From assembly GCF_016642265.1 (NCBI RefSeq), contig NZ_MRXX01000007.1, positions 147,889 to 211,888 of the forward strand: a DNA stretch of 64,000 bases. The letters are read 5' to 3'. The stretch comes from Streptococcus lactarius (GTDB lineage Bacteria; Bacillota; Bacilli; Lactobacillales; Streptococcaceae). The notes beneath the pieces are model-generated. The model was not told where the DNA came from, ran no database searches, and saw nothing but the letters and a program-made list of their open reading frames with translations. The translations under genes and the position numbers were made by a program. The first letter of the stretch is position 1. Each line of letters begins with the position of its first letter. This document shows, piece by piece, positions 1 through 10,579 of the stretch.

Positions 1-27
1 CTTGCTCGACAATCCAAAGAAAATTGA

Positions 28-53
28 GAGGCTAGGACTTTTGTCCCAACCTC
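28..53 (-). terminator. Probable terminator of the secY2-asp5 operon
   Basis: An 11-bp stem (28-38 with 43-53) with an AAAA loop when read on the minus strand, two G-U pairs included, followed by a short, imperfect U-rich tail. It lies just past the asp5 stop codon. Confidence 0.6.
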
Positions 54-74
54 TTCTATCTGTTTTACGAACAA

Positions 75-299
75 CTAAGCCTGCACCATCAGCATATAGA
101 GAAACAAGGATAGCAGAAAGACAATACTAACCGCAAGGGTCGCAAGCTTAAGTCCGCGGTGAGACCGCCAATAGCTGGGTTTCCCGAGGTTGCTGGTTGC
201 ATCCGTTGAGAGCGATTGTTGTTGGCGAGGCTGCAGGGTGATAAGGACCACCAAAGCAAGTGACAAGAGGGCGATCCCGATCGCAAATACTATTTCCAT
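75..299 (-). CDS. asp5: Accessory Sec system protein Asp5 (SecG-like)
   Basis: A 74-aa protein with two hydrophobic membrane segments (about residues 2-21 and 51-72) joined by a polar loop, the shape of SecG. In S. gordonii, Asp4 and Asp5 are the small membrane partners of SecY2 and are needed for export of the SRR adhesin. It is the last gene of the operon, one base after asp4, and a hairpin follows. Identification rests on position, size and topology, because the sequence is too short for a strong family motif. Confidence 0.8.
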   Translation of the reverse strand: MEIVFAIGIALLSLALVVLITLQPRQQQSLSTDATSNLGKPSYWRSHRGLKLATLAVSIVFLLSLFLYMLMVQA

Positions 300-300
300 A

Positions 301-501
301 TCAGGATCCTCCCAAAACTCTAAAGAGTGTAAAAATAACTCCTAGTAAGATCACCAAGCCGATGACCACATTAAAGGTAACATTGATCTTTTCAGAACGG
401 GTTGTTTTTTCTTTCTCGACAGGACGGCGTTTGAGCGACTCCATCCGTCCTTCAACTTCTTTGTAAAATAAATCTTTCTTTTGATCACTCAACTTGTCCA
501 C
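301..501 (-). CDS. asp4: Accessory Sec system protein Asp4 (SecE-like)
   Basis: A 66-aa protein with a basic, amphipathic N-terminal half (rich in K/R/E) and one C-terminal membrane span (about residues 42-62), as in SecE. It overlaps the end of gtfB by 17 bases and is followed almost at once by asp5, so the two are surely cotranslated. Its inferred role is to stabilise the SecY2 channel. The call rests on position, size and topology matching the known aSec gene order. Confidence 0.8.
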   Translation of the reverse strand: MDKLSDQKKDLFYKEVEGRMESLKRRPVEKEKTTRSEKINVTFNVVIGLVILLGVIFTLFRVLGGS

Positions 502-1840
502 CGATCCCTTCTAGCAAGTAGGCCTTGAACTCAGCTGGGTCGATGCTACTAGATTGGCTAATTTGTTGGGCCACTGCTTCTTTATAGCGATCGACTGATT
601 GGTAAATTTCTTTGATACGAGCGACTAGATCTGCTTCTTTTCCTTGCTCAAAGATATTGGCCTGTGCCAGGTAAGTGCGGTCATGCACGGTATGGCTAAA
701 GGCAAGGATAACTTGCTGGTGCTCGAAAGCCTTACGGACAATACCTTGAACCTCTGCATAGTGATTGATATCCAGATAAATACTGGAGATCTTGAGCAAC
801 TCTTGGATCCGCTCTTGGCTGATATTTTGGTAAAGAACGACATTTGGGTAACGGACCATAGACAAGAGGCTGGCAGACATTTCTGTCAAGGCCGCCACAC
901 GGAAGGTCACATCTGGCAAGGATTCTACTAGATAGGTCAAGGCTTCGATCTGATCCGAATTGGTCAAGACAAAGGCATCTTTGCGGATATCATCCTTGAC
1001 CTTGAAATCATACAAGTAGCCAAGAGGACCAAAGGAGGCGTGCTGGTCTTGCGAGGTCAACTGGAGAGCACGATGGTAGGTCGCATTTTGCGGAATCAAG
1101 ATCTTCTTGGTCCTGATTTCTGGGCTCTTTAGAATCAACTGCATATTGCCTGGAAGGCTGTCATGAAGTGGTTCTTGCCACACCAAGACGTCGCGACCTT
1201 TGATGCCTTTATTGCCCAACTGAAGGCTAAGGCTAAAGGAGGTAGCAAGGGTATTGTAGACCAAGCCATCCAGATTAAAACCACGATACTCTAGATAAAA
1301 AACGAAGTAATCTATGCGATTCTTGAAAATCCGCATGGGTTGATTAGCCAAGGTCAAGATCAGATCCCCTGTTTGATGATTTTCTGTCAAGCGCTCGGTA
1401 TCCCCTTCAAAGTATGTCGTCACTAAGGGGTGTCCTTGTGCATCACAGGTTGTGACGGCGATCTTGCGACCGTATTGGTCATAGCGCTCGATCATCACCA
1501 CTTGCCCTTTGTCATCCAACCATTCCACGCTTTCAACAATGCGCTTATAAGAAGCTGCATGGTAAGCAATCCGAGCCTTTTCTTGGCCGTAATAATTCAC
1601 TTTACCACTACTATTATCACCAGAAATTTCCCAAAAATCAGGAACTGGAACTTCATTAAAGTAGCGACCGCGCTTCTCCCCTTTTGGCTGGCCTAAAAAA
1701 TAGAGAAAGGGCGATTCGACCCCATCGGGCAAGAAACCATTTGGCTCCAGGACAACCGTCGGATGGGTAAAACCAGACTCCTGCATGGAGTGGAGCAAAT
1801 CCTGGCTTTCACGAGAATAAGTATCAAATACGTTCAGCAT
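485..1840 (-). CDS. gtfB: Accessory Sec glycosylation chaperone GtfB/Gtf2
   Basis: This 451-aa protein is the partner of GtfA. In S. gordonii and S. parasanguinis the GtfA/GtfB (Gtf1/Gtf2) complex puts the first GlcNAc on Ser/Thr residues of the SRR protein in the cytoplasm, and GtfB is the catalytically inactive, substrate-binding co-chaperone. The sequence fits that role: it has a GT-B-like overall layout and a C-terminal glycosyltransferase-like region but no convincing E-x7-E catalytic motif such as GtfA carries. The gene overlaps the 3' end of gtfA by 17 bases and the start of asp4 by 17 bases. The start at MLNVF inside the gtfA end is typical of translational coupling. Confidence 0.9.
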   Translation of the reverse strand: MLNVFDTYSRESQDLLHSMQESGFTHPTVVLEPNGFLPDGVESPFLYFLGQPKGEKRGRYFNEVPVPDFWEISGDNSSGKVNYYGQEKARIAYHAASYKRIVESVEWLDDKGQVVMIERYDQYGRKIAVTTCDAQGHPLVTTYFEGDTERLTENHQTGDLILTLANQPMRIFKNRIDYFVFYLEYRGFNLDGLVYNTLATSFSLSLQLGNKGIKGRDVLVWQEPLHDSLPGNMQLILKSPEIRTKKILIPQNATYHRALQLTSQDQHASFGPLGYLYDFKVKDDIRKDAFVLTNSDQIEALTYLVESLPDVTFRVAALTEMSASLLSMVRYPNVVLYQNISQERIQELLKISSIYLDINHYAEVQGIVRKAFEHQQVILAFSHTVHDRTYLAQANIFEQGKEADLVARIKEIYQSVDRYKEAVAQQISQSSSIDPAEFKAYLLEGIGGQVE

Positions 1841-3338
1841 GTGTCACCTCTTCTATCAATTGCGTCCAAGCTTCTTCCACTCGGCTAGTCAAAAAGTCTT
1901 CTGCACGCGCATAAGATGCTTGACGCATGCTGGCTAGATCATCTTTCTTGTAGAGCTGGATGATTTTTTCAGCAAAGGCAGTAGCAATATGATCCACCAC
2001 TTGGTCAGCTGAAGGTGGGATGAGATAGCCATTTTTACCTTCTGTGACAAAGGTTTGGTTACCATAAGGAACGTCAAAACCGATAATCGGAAGACCAGAA
2101 CCAATCGCCTCCATCAAGGTTAAACCAAAGCCCTCGCTGGTCGATGCGGACAGATATACTTCATAGTTCTTATAAATTTCCTCTAGATTGGCATGCCCTT
2201 TGAGGTGGATATAGTCTGCCGCCCCCAATTCATCAATCAGAGAGCGCAACTTACCTTCTTCTCCACCTTTTCCATAGATGTCAAAGAACAATTCTGGCAA
2301 TTCTTTTTTGGCCCGAACCACTGCTCGTACCAACCAGTCAATATGCTTTTCTGTTGCCAAACGAGAGGCTGTAATCATAGAAAATGGGGTGCGATTTTCG
2401 TTTTGTGGCAAGCTGGCAAGACTTCCTACCGGGATGGTATAGATGGCCGGCCGATGCTTGGTGTATTTAGCAAACTGTTCTGTTAAGATTTCTTTTTGAC
2501 GATCAGTCGCAACAATAAAGAAGTCCACCTTATCGGCATTGGTGAATTGGTAGTCATAATAGTTATTCCACAAGATATACTGATCATCAACACTATTGGC
2601 ACTAAAGTGTTCGGCATGGACCACCACACCCAGACGGGCTTTTTGCGCCTCTTCAAAGATGGGCTGACCGATATTGGTTTCGCGATCCAAAATCACCAAG
2701 TCCTGTTTGGTCAGTTGCAGAGTCTGCATGAAATAGCGGATCAATTCTTGGCGCCCAACAATGTAGCGATCTTTAAAACGATAGATTTCGCGCCCATCCG
2801 CTATCTGCATGCTGTAGGCAACCGTCCCATCTTCATTGTAAAAGCGGCGCTCAATCAAGTTGGCTTGGTTGTTCTTAGGAATGAAGTACTCCGTACAATA
2901 GCGGGTATAGGAGAAATAATCCTTTCTTACCAAGATCCCTCTAGACACATACTCACAACGCTCTACAAAAGGACTGTTTTCTGCGCGCAGGTAGCAGGTC
3001 AAAAAGTTGTCCTGGTCCTCATAAAAGAAGCGCTTGATCTTACCATCGACTTCTTCACGAGTCGGTTTTCCGGCAAATCCCGCTAAGACCTGATCAAGGG
3101 TATAGGTCGTTGGCGCAATTTTTATATCTGTAAAATAGCTATAGAGCCAGATGATTTCATCATTTTTAAAACCGATATTTTCTGTTAAATGCTGGATATT
3201 ATCGGCTAAGATCATATCCATAAAAACAAACTTGGCTGGTTGATGGATATTGCGTAACAACTGGGCACGGTAGGCCTGGGCGTATTCGACACCACTGCTG
3301 GCCCAACCGATTCCAAGGTTGATATTGTATACTGTCAT
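1824..3338 (-). CDS. gtfA: Accessory Sec O-GlcNAc transferase GtfA/Gtf1
   Basis: A 504-aa GT4-type glycosyltransferase, the usual length of GtfA. It is the catalytic subunit that transfers GlcNAc from UDP-GlcNAc to Ser/Thr of nascent SRR adhesins. The N-terminal stretch (GIGWASSGVEYAQ) is the acceptor-side glycine loop, and the C-terminal half has the donor-site E-x7-E motif (EGFGLTLME, near residues 401-409) followed by GSGLPIIGFDVPYG. It lies 11 bases after secA2 and overlaps gtfB, so the glycosylation enzymes are made together with the export motor. Three long SRR proteins encoded upstream are its expected substrates. Confidence 0.93.
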   Translation of the reverse strand: MTVYNINLGIGWASSGVEYAQAYRAQLLRNIHQPAKFVFMDMILADNIQHLTENIGFKNDEIIWLYSYFTDIKIAPTTYTLDQVLAGFAGKPTREEVDGKIKRFFYEDQDNFLTCYLRAENSPFVERCEYVSRGILVRKDYFSYTRYCTEYFIPKNNQANLIERRFYNEDGTVAYSMQIADGREIYRFKDRYIVGRQELIRYFMQTLQLTKQDLVILDRETNIGQPIFEEAQKARLGVVVHAEHFSANSVDDQYILWNNYYDYQFTNADKVDFFIVATDRQKEILTEQFAKYTKHRPAIYTIPVGSLASLPQNENRTPFSMITASRLATEKHIDWLVRAVVRAKKELPELFFDIYGKGGEEGKLRSLIDELGAADYIHLKGHANLEEIYKNYEVYLSASTSEGFGLTLMEAIGSGLPIIGFDVPYGNQTFVTEGKNGYLIPPSADQVVDHIATAFAEKIIQLYKKDDLASMRQASYARAEDFLTSRVEEAWTQLIEEVTHAERI

Positions 3339-3349
3339 AATGTCCTCTT

Positions 3350-5728
3350 TTATGGGAAATGCAAGACGATTTCCCCTTTAGTATTGATTTCGACGCGGCT
3401 TAGTAGAAGATTGCGGACCATTTGTCTTTTGGCTGCCTCTTTCATCCGTTCAAAGGATTGGTAGGCTTCTTGGAAAAATTCTACCAAAGGATTTTTCTGA
3501 CTGGTGTATTGACCAGACAGAGCCATCCGCAACTGTTGCAAATAGTCGACCTGCTCGACCCAGTTTTCATCGATGGCTTTTAGGATGGCCATCCGTTGGA
3601 ATTGCGCGATCACCTCATCGGTCCCTAAGACCTCATACTTGGCTTCCAGTTCGCTTTTAGCAAGTTCCCACAAGAAATTTGCCTTCATATTTTTACTTCT
3701 AAAGGTTTGGCGCGCTTTTTGAGCATCGACTTGGTAACTAACATTGTCCAAAATATAGCGGTAAAATGCTACAGGATCTTTGTAATCTTTCTCATTGGCT
3801 ACACTAGTAAATACGGAACGAAGGGCTTTTTCAACAATCGTATCCAAACGTCCTTCTTGCTTAATCAAGCGGTCACGTTCTTCGTAGACGATGGCACGCT
3901 GAATGTTCATACTTTCCGCAAATTCCAGCGTCATCCGACGACTGGCCTGACCAGAGCTTTCACTAGCATTTTGAGCTCGTTCCACCAAATTTTTATACTT
4001 GCGTTTGGTCAGGGCCTTAGTAGCCCCAATGCGCTCTTCCACATCATAATCTTGATAGGTATCCTGGATCCAGTCTGGCCCCCAGTTTTTCATCAAATCG
4101 TCTTCTAAAGAGACAAAGAACTTGGTCAAACCGGGATCTCCTTGGCGGCCTGAGCGCCCACGAATTTGAAGGTCAATCCGCTGGTTCATCATCCGCTCGG
4201 TTCCGACAACCACTAGGCCTCCTAACTCAGCTACTCCAGGTCCCAACTTGATATCGGTTCCTCGACCGGCCATTGAGGTCGCAACCGTCACGGCTCCTTT
4301 TCGACCAGATTCCTTAATGATTTGGGCCTCACGAGGAGCATTGTTGGCATTAAGCAGATTGTGAGGGATCCCTTCGCGCAAGAGAAGATTCGAATAAAGA
4401 ATTGACATCTCAACCGATCCGGCAAAGACCAGGATCGGATTGCCCTTTTCGTGGACTTTCTTCACATAGTCCAAGGAAGCCACGATTTTTTCCGGCAAGG
4501 TTTGGTAGATTTCATCCGGCAAATCCTTACGGATTTTCCTGCGATTGGTTGGAATCTTGATCACTGACATGGCATAGGTATCAAGAAACTCTGCTTCAGC
4601 GACCTTCCCAGTCCCTGTCATGCCTCCTAACTTTCGAAACATCTTAAAGAGGTTTTGATAGGTAATCGAAGCCATGGCCCGTGTTTCCTGGGTTAGCTTG
4701 AGACCTTCTTTGGCCTCAATCGCCTGGTGGAGCCCTCCTTGCAAGCGAGTCATTTCCATCAGACGCCCCGTTGCCTGGTCTAGCAAGACAATCTCAGGTT
4801 GTCCTTCGACATTGGGGTGGATGACATAGTCCTTGTCCTTAATAAAGTTTTTATTGGCCTGCAAGGCTAGGCTGATATGGCGGACCAAGTCACGGTATTG
4901 GGGGTCATAGAGGTTGGGAATAGCAAGAAAGGCTTCTGCTGCATGAGCTCCTTTTCGAGTCAACCAAACCCGTTTCTTTTCTTCGTCAAACTTGAAATCT
5001 TCCCCCTCCTTGAAAGTCTGGATCAGGGTATCGATAATTCCATACAGGTTGGATTGAACACGAGGAGAACCAGAAATAATCAAGGGTGTCTGAGCACTAT
5101 CTAGAAGCACCGAATCAATCTCATCGACAATGGCGTAATTGAAGTCTGCCAAAAATTGGCCATCGACAGAAGCCGTCAGGTTCTCTGTTAGATAGTCAAA
5201 ACCTAGGCTAGTATTAGTCGTATAAATGACGTCTGATTGGTAAATCTCGCGTTTGACTTCTGGATCTAATTCTTCGTCTTCTGACTGTTTCAAAGGAACA
5301 CCGACGGTCAAACCTAAGAAACGATAGACCTGTCCCATCTCTTCTGCATCCCGAGTTGCCAGATAGGTATTGGTCGTAATAACCATGACCCCTTTGCCCT
5401 CTAGGGCATTGAGATAAACTGGCATAGTCGCCGTCAAGGTCTTTCCTTCACCGGTATTCATTTCAGCGACATTGCCCTGGTGTAGGACGATTCCTCCCAT
5501 GACTTGGACGTCATAGGGAAACATGCCCAAGACCCGCTTATCGGCCTCCCGTGCAACCGCAAATGCTTCCGGCAAAAGATCATCCAAGGTCTCGCCCTCC
5601 GCTAGACGTTCCCGAAATTCCACAGTCTTCTCCTGCAATTGCTGATCCGTCAAGTGGGCGATCGCATCCTTCCAGCTATTGACTTCTTTTAAGATTTTTT
5701 TGATGTTTCTTAATTTAACGTAATCCAA
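3350..5728 (-). CDS. secA2: Accessory Sec translocase ATPase SecA2
   Basis: This is the export motor for SRR glycoproteins. It has the SecA Walker A (TGEGKT, about residues 92-97), the DEID Walker B and the [10 protein letters not shown] motif VI. It ends after about 792 aa without the C-terminal zinc/SecB-binding tail, the usual length of streptococcal SecA2. I chose the TTG at 5726-5728, which has an AGAGG ribosome binding site about six bases upstream and gives the conserved start [18 protein letters not shown]. The open frame runs further up to 5839, but that would overlap asp3 by 80 bases and add a basic stretch not expected in the family. Asp1-3 bind the SRR preprotein and hand it to SecA2. 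Confidence 0.93.
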   Translation of the reverse strand: MDYVKLRNIKKILKEVNSWKDAIAHLTDQQLQEKTVEFRERLAEGETLDDLLPEAFAVAREADKRVLGMFPYDVQVMGGIVLHQGNVAEMNTGEGKTLTATMPVYLNALEGKGVMVITTNTYLATRDAEEMGQVYRFLGLTVGVPLKQSEDEELDPEVKREIYQSDVIYTTNTSLGFDYLTENLTASVDGQFLADFNYAIVDEIDSVLLDSAQTPLIISGSPRVQSNLYGIIDTLIQTFKEGEDFKFDEEKKRVWLTRKGAHAAEAFLAIPNLYDPQYRDLVRHISLALQANKNFIKDKDYVIHPNVEGQPEIVLLDQATGRLMEMTRLQGGLHQAIEAKEGLKLTQETRAMASITYQNLFKMFRKLGGMTGTGKVAEAEFLDTYAMSVIKIPTNRRKIRKDLPDEIYQTLPEKIVASLDYVKKVHEKGNPILVFAGSVEMSILYSNLLLREGIPHNLLNANNAPREAQIIKESGRKGAVTVATSMAGRGTDIKLGPGVAELGGLVVVGTERMMNQRIDLQIRGRSGRQGDPGLTKFFVSLEDDLMKNWGPDWIQDTYQDYDVEERIGATKALTKRKYKNLVERAQNASESSGQASRRMTLEFAESMNIQRAIVYEERDRLIKQEGRLDTIVEKALRSVFTSVANEKDYKDPVAFYRYILDNVSYQVDAQKARQTFRSKNMKANFLWELAKSELEAKYEVLGTDEVIAQFQRMAILKAIDENWVEQVDYLQQLRMALSGQYTSQKNPLVEFFQEAYQSFERMKEAAKRQMVRNLLLSRVEINTKGEIVLHFP

Positions 5729-5759
5729 TGTGATCCTCTTTTTTTGCAGTTTTGTTCGT

Positions 5760-6230
5760 CTATTCGAGAACTTCTGCTCCCTCAGACGATATTGGTTGAA
5801 TAGTGAAATAGTGGAAGGTAAACTCTTGCAAGCCTGCACTAAGCAAGCGTACTTCGTAGGCGTAGGCTTGGTCTGGATAGGTGAAGGACAAGCAGCCTTC
5901 TGCGGTTACGCGACGGCCAACGATCTCTCCAAAGCGATCTTTGAAGATGATTTCTACCATCACGGTATGAGCGGGATTTGCTTCGATCTCGATTGCCAGT
6001 TCATAGCCCTGCTCTCTTTTGAGCAGGGGCAGACTAGGAATTTGACGCGTCGCACCAAAATTTGTCTGCGAATGCCAGGTTTTCAGCACTTGACCAGATG
6101 GCATGAGGGGATTCTGAAATTGAACGCTACCTTGGGCAGTCGCCTGAATGGTCGACCCCCAAAGATAATCTGCTAAAACTGTATCGCCCCAGTAGATCCG
6201 TCTACTTTCATTTTCTTTCATTTTTATCAT
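5760..6230 (-). CDS. asp3: Accessory Sec system protein Asp3
   Basis: A 156-aa soluble protein, the usual size of Asp3 (Gap3 in S. parasanguinis). It begins with an ATGA overlap with the asp2 stop, so translation is coupled. Asp3 forms a complex with Asp1 and Asp2 that binds the SRR preprotein and SecA2. The predicted beta-rich fold, with regularly spaced aromatic residues, is consistent with the carbohydrate-binding-module-like fold reported for Asp3. It is essential for export in the systems studied. Confidence 0.88.
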   Translation of the reverse strand: MIKMKENESRRIYWGDTVLADYLWGSTIQATAQGSVQFQNPLMPSGQVLKTWHSQTNFGATRQIPSLPLLKREQGYELAIEIEANPAHTVMVEIIFKDRFGEIVGRRVTAEGCLSFTYPDQAYAYEVRLLSAGLQEFTFHYFTIQPISSEGAEVLE

Positions 6231-7771
6231 TGGTTTCTTCCAAAGTCTCTTTCCATGATTTCATTGTACTGAGTCATAAACCACTCAATGATCGGAGCAC
6301 TCGCATCATTGTGCCGACCGGCACGACTGGTACTAATAATCCGAACCGGCAATTCATATAAGGTCTCTAAAATATCTGGATAGGCTTGCTTGTCGTAGTC
6401 ATCATCTCGCATATAAGCAAGGGCTAAAATCGTATCCTTAAAGTCCGCCTGTTTAAATCGGTCCCAGAAGCGTTGATTGAGCTGATCAATCCCTTCTTGT
6501 GACACTTGACCGATGATCAACTGCATCATATCTAGAGACGTTCCAAACTCATCTGGACGTCTAAATTTCAGGTTGGCAGCGACATCTCCAAGGTTGACAA
6601 TGGGTTTACCGACTAGGATAGCATGTGGACAATACAGAGCCCCATAGTAAAGGGCACCAAAGGTCCCCATGGACAAGCCAGAGAAATTCATTTCTTCCGG
6701 TCCAAAACCAAGAGAATGCAAATGATGATCAATAAAGGCAGTGATTTGATTTTCCAACTCTTCTGAGCCCATATAGAAGGATCCACCTTCCAATCTTGGA
6801 TCCGAAAAGAGAATAAAGGGACTACCCATGGCACGCATCATCCCAAATCCTTCAAATCCTTCGGCTGGACGATACCCAGAAAAGTAAATGTTTAAAGGTG
6901 GCTTCATATCACCAGGATGGAAATAAGCAAAGACCTCTTGGCGTTTGTGGTCCCGAAGAGTCTGTGCTCCTACTGTCATGCCTCCTAGAGGGCCATGGGA
7001 CAGGCGCTTGTGTAGAGCTCCTATCGTAAGCATCCCTTCTCCTTTGGCTTCCAGCGAAAAGGCTAGATAATAAGGCTCTGCTCCGTCTAATTCCAGCGGA
7101 GTTTGCATCTCTTCTTCTGAAAAGACTGCATCTTTGACCCACTCTCCCAGAGCACCAAAGCGGTAAAATTGGATCCGCAATTGCAGTTGACAGCTAGGGT
7201 CTTTTTCGTATTCCAACCAAAAATTGATGGGACGGCTAGCATCATACACATAGTTGTAGACCCACTGGACAATCGGCGTAAACTCCTCGCCATATCGGCC
7301 ATCTAGCTTAAGAAAATGTTTCCCCAGCACCGTTTGCTGACCAGCAAAATCAGGTCTCACTCGCAGATCACTAACCGTAAAGGCATCTCCATATTGATTA
7401 TCGTATAAAAAGCGATCTAAGACATAGAGAAATTGATGCTTATTTGAGAAATCCCAGGGTCTTGCTTGCTTGAGACTTAAAAGGTGGGCCAATTCTTCAG
7501 AAGGGGCCTCTAGCTGATGGCTTTCATCATAAAACACAGTATAAGGCTGGAAGTAGGTCAGGTCTTCTCCTAGAGCCAACAAATCTTCTGGATTCTCTAA
7601 GATCAAGGCTTTAAATTTAGAGATTTCCTCTTCTTCCATATAGTCTTTGAGTGATGGAAGAGCAGTGACTTGAAAAAAGTGCCATCCAAGTCCAGCAGGA
7701 AGCTCCACCTGATCCTGCCAGCTACTTGAGCCGATTTGGAGAATATGGGTTAATTGTTGTTTGTTATCCAT
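6227..7771 (-). CDS. asp2: Accessory Sec protein Asp2 (glycan O-acetyltransferase-like)
   Basis: A 514-aa protein. The C-terminal half is an alpha/beta-hydrolase with a nucleophile elbow SGLSMGTFG (Ser near residue 362) and a C-terminal RHND segment near residue 486 that supplies the His/Asp, matching the catalytic triad of Asp2. In S. gordonii, Asp2 has a dual role: it takes part in export, and it acetylates GlcNAc residues on the SRR adhesin. The triad looks intact here, so both roles are plausible. The gene overlaps asp1 by 8 bases and asp3 by 4. Confidence 0.92.
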   Translation of the reverse strand: MDNKQQLTHILQIGSSSWQDQVELPAGLGWHFFQVTALPSLKDYMEEEEISKFKALILENPEDLLALGEDLTYFQPYTVFYDESHQLEAPSEELAHLLSLKQARPWDFSNKHQFLYVLDRFLYDNQYGDAFTVSDLRVRPDFAGQQTVLGKHFLKLDGRYGEEFTPIVQWVYNYVYDASRPINFWLEYEKDPSCQLQLRIQFYRFGALGEWVKDAVFSEEEMQTPLELDGAEPYYLAFSLEAKGEGMLTIGALHKRLSHGPLGGMTVGAQTLRDHKRQEVFAYFHPGDMKPPLNIYFSGYRPAEGFEGFGMMRAMGSPFILFSDPRLEGGSFYMGSEELENQITAFIDHHLHSLGFGPEEMNFSGLSMGTFGALYYGALYCPHAILVGKPIVNLGDVAANLKFRRPDEFGTSLDMMQLIIGQVSQEGIDQLNQRFWDRFKQADFKDTILALAYMRDDDYDKQAYPDILETLYELPVRIISTSRAGRHNDASAPIIEWFMTQYNEIMERDFGRNQ

Positions 7772-9353
7772 GACGTTCTCTCATCCATCCTTCCCATTTC
7801 TCGATCAAACGTTGACCCGCGTATTCTTGAATTTTTTCGATCGAGTAGACCAAGGCTTCATTCCAAGGCTTCAATTCCAATAAGAAGTGCGTAACCGCCT
7901 TTTCTAATTCCTTGTCTCCCTTAGATAGGACATAACCATTTTTCAGATGATCGACATACTCTGTCTGGACGCGGTTGACTTGAGGAATCCCCGCAGAAAT
8001 CCCTGCAATCTGCGTATAGAGGTTGGGCTCCTCGCTTAAATCTACAATCAAACGTGTTTTTTCCAACTCTTGAATAATGTCATTTTCATTTGAAAAATTC
8101 TTAACCACAAAACGGTAATCCGGCTCGCCTTGTACAGATTCTTCATCGATGATCTGGTTTTCCCCAAGACCTTGTATTTGAGCAGGTGATTGAAGCAGAT
8201 GCAAGTCCTGCTCACTAGCAATCAATTCCTCAAGTTGCCCTTCTAATTCTTTCACCCTCTCTGGTGAACCATTATAAAATGCAAAAACGACTTCAAATAA
8301 AGGGTATTGCGACAAAATTTCTAGAATATTTTTAAGCTGTTTCTTGCTTGGAAGCTCGCTTTCATTGACATAATAGTAAATCTTTGATTCCTTGCGCTCC
8401 TGACTAGAACCCAAACGGAGACGGGAGTCAAAAGAGGTAATCCGGTGCGTCTTTTGAGCCAGGCTAGGAGAAAAAACCGCAATCGCTTCTTTGGTTTTTT
8501 CACTATCTGTAATCAAGAGCTGGGCATCTATCATATCAAAATAGAGGGCAAAGTTTTCAGCAGATAAGGGCTGACGATCTCCATAGAAGGACAAGACTTT
8601 CTTAACTCTACTCGCTGTATCTTGTAAAAAAGTCAAATTTGCTGGATGTGCTGCCACCACCAACTGATCTCGTCCTGGAACCAGAGTCAACAGCTGTTCC
8701 TTCATTTTTTCAGCGACAACTTCTCCCATATTGGAATAACTTTCTTTTTTGAAGGCAGGAAAGAAAGCTTCATTGACCATAACAGATTGGTTCTCTTCGA
8801 TCAACATTTCTCTCAAAATCCATTGTCCATCAAAACTCAAATACTCTTGAAAATAAGGTTTCTCATCTTTATAGTAAACTCTACTAGAGATAAAACCACG
8901 GTCATCTAAATATTCGACATAAAGGGTTTCACCCTCTTTATAACGGGTTAGGGTAAGGATATTCCCATCTACTCCCATATCAATTTTTGCTAGGCGTTTA
9001 CCTTTTCGAAATGCTATTGCCAAAAAGGGAGTATAAGAAAAAGTTGTCTCACTCGGCCATTCGATATCTTGAAGCTGGACTGGGCGCATAGCCAAATCAG
9101 ACGGAACCTTTTGGATCCGATCAAAAATCGAGAGCACATCTGTCTCAAGTAAATCTTGACGGTGTAAAAAATAGCGCAACTGAGGACTATAGTGAGGCAA
9201 CAATAAGATCCGATCCATTCCTGCTTCTTGAAAAATACGAACTTGATTAATGGTATCGTCAAATTCAATGGATTCTCGCATCCAGTACCAAGGGGTAGCT
9301 GTTTGCTGCCAGATGCGGTCCGTTCCATACCAGGCTGGTACAAAATAATACAT
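7764..9353 (-). CDS. asp1: Accessory Sec system protein Asp1
   Basis: A 529-aa protein with the conserved Asp1 opening (MYYFVPAWYGTDRIWQ). Asp1 adopts a glycosyltransferase-B-like fold without activity and forms the Asp1-2-3 complex that binds preprotein and membrane. It starts 8 bases after the secY2 stop codon and overlaps asp2. Position, length and N-terminal signature all agree with Gap1/Asp1. Confidence 0.92.
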   Translation of the reverse strand: MYYFVPAWYGTDRIWQQTATPWYWMRESIEFDDTINQVRIFQEAGMDRILLLPHYSPQLRYFLHRQDLLETDVLSIFDRIQKVPSDLAMRPVQLQDIEWPSETTFSYTPFLAIAFRKGKRLAKIDMGVDGNILTLTRYKEGETLYVEYLDDRGFISSRVYYKDEKPYFQEYLSFDGQWILREMLIEENQSVMVNEAFFPAFKKESYSNMGEVVAEKMKEQLLTLVPGRDQLVVAAHPANLTFLQDTASRVKKVLSFYGDRQPLSAENFALYFDMIDAQLLITDSEKTKEAIAVFSPSLAQKTHRITSFDSRLRLGSSQERKESKIYYYVNESELPSKKQLKNILEILSQYPLFEVVFAFYNGSPERVKELEGQLEELIASEQDLHLLQSPAQIQGLGENQIIDEESVQGEPDYRFVVKNFSNENDIIQELEKTRLIVDLSEEPNLYTQIAGISAGIPQVNRVQTEYVDHLKNGYVLSKGDKELEKAVTHFLLELKPWNEALVYSIEKIQEYAGQRLIEKWEGWMRERHG

Positions 9354-9361
9354 AGTTACTC

Positions 9362-10579
9362 CTAGAATATTCTTGTATAACGTTGATTGACGCGAAGGGC
9401 ACGAATTTCTTCTCGGATATTGTAAATCATTCCGACAAACATAAGGAAGGTCCCTGGGATCATGGTCAAACGTAAAAGATCCTTATCCCATAGCAAGATT
9501 GAAAAAGGAAGAGCGGTAAAGAGAATCAAATACAGAGTTCCAAAAACAGTCAAGCGTAGCACAATTTTATTGATATAGCGACGTGTGTCTGCTCCAGGAT
9601 AAATATAATCGATATATTCTGAGGCCTTCATCATTTTCTCTGCAATTTCTTCTCCATTCACATTGACAAAAGCAAAGGCAAAAGAAAGAATTGCAATGAC
9701 AAAAATATAAAGAAGAATCCAAATTGGGTCTCCCATTACCAAGTGCTTGGCTAGCTGGGCAGCCCATTTAGCATTGGAGTCCATAGACAAGATCAAAAGC
9801 ATAGCGTACTGAGGAATAGACACCAGGGTCATGGCATACATAAAAGGCATACCTCCCGCAGGATTGATCTTGATATCCAAAAAGGTATAACTTTTAAGGT
9901 TGTTATGAATTCCTAATTTATTAACAGGGATTTGATACTTGGAATATTCCACTAAAACTGCCACATAGACAAAAATCAAAAGGAAGATCATACCCAGAAT
10001 ATAAGCGATCTCTGGGATATTATTGACACTTGAAAGGGTCTGCACCACGTCTTCTGGAAGGTACATCACCATCCCAGCCATCATGATCACCACAGAACTT
10101 CCGAGCCCCAAAGCAGCATTTAGATCAGATAACCAAACTAAAAAGAAGGCTCCAGCCACCATAATCATAGTATTGACCGCAATGACAAGTCCCGAATCCA
10201 GATCGGTTTTTAGAGGTAAATACATGGCCACCGCTAAGGACTGGACAATAGCGAGCACCAAGGTCACATACATCTTTCGACGCTCCACAATCTCTGAGCT
10301 GGTTTTTTCGAGGTTAAAACGTTTTGAAACGGTAAACATCCGCCACAAAATCATGGAAGACATCCAAGGGGATAGACCGATCGAAAAGATCGACATTCCG
10401 CGGAGATTTCCCCCCATCACAGCGCTCGAGAGTTGTAAACCAGTTGTTGTTCCCTCATTGAGCCTCAAAGCCTTTGATAAGTCCACAAAAGGCAGGGAAA
10501 TTTTACTTCCCAAAACATAAATAAAGACGAAAAATATCGTCCAACAAAATCTCTTCCCTACTTCAGATCGTTTTAACAT
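9362..10579 (-). CDS. secY2: Accessory Sec channel SecY2
   Basis: A 405-aa polytopic membrane protein with about ten hydrophobic segments, shorter and more divergent than housekeeping SecY, as is usual for SecY2. It forms the channel for SRR glycoproteins together with SecA2, Asp4 and Asp5. It is the first gene of a nine-gene operon and is separated by 224 bases, a terminator and a promoter from gtf3. The linker genes found here in some species (gly, galT2 and other glycosyltransferases) are absent. Confidence 0.93.
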   Translation of the reverse strand: MLKRSEVGKRFCWTIFFVFIYVLGSKISLPFVDLSKALRLNEGTTTGLQLSSAVMGGNLRGMSIFSIGLSPWMSSMILWRMFTVSKRFNLEKTSSEIVERRKMYVTLVLAIVQSLAVAMYLPLKTDLDSGLVIAVNTMIMVAGAFFLVWLSDLNAALGLGSSVVIMMAGMVMYLPEDVVQTLSSVNNIPEIAYILGMIFLLIFVYVAVLVEYSKYQIPVNKLGIHNNLKSYTFLDIKINPAGGMPFMYAMTLVSIPQYAMLLILSMDSNAKWAAQLAKHLVMGDPIWILLYIFVIAILSFAFAFVNVNGEEIAEKMMKASEYIDYIYPGADTRRYINKIVLRLTVFGTLYLILFTALPFSILLWDKDLLRLTMIPGTFLMFVGMIYNIREEIRALRVNQRYTRIF

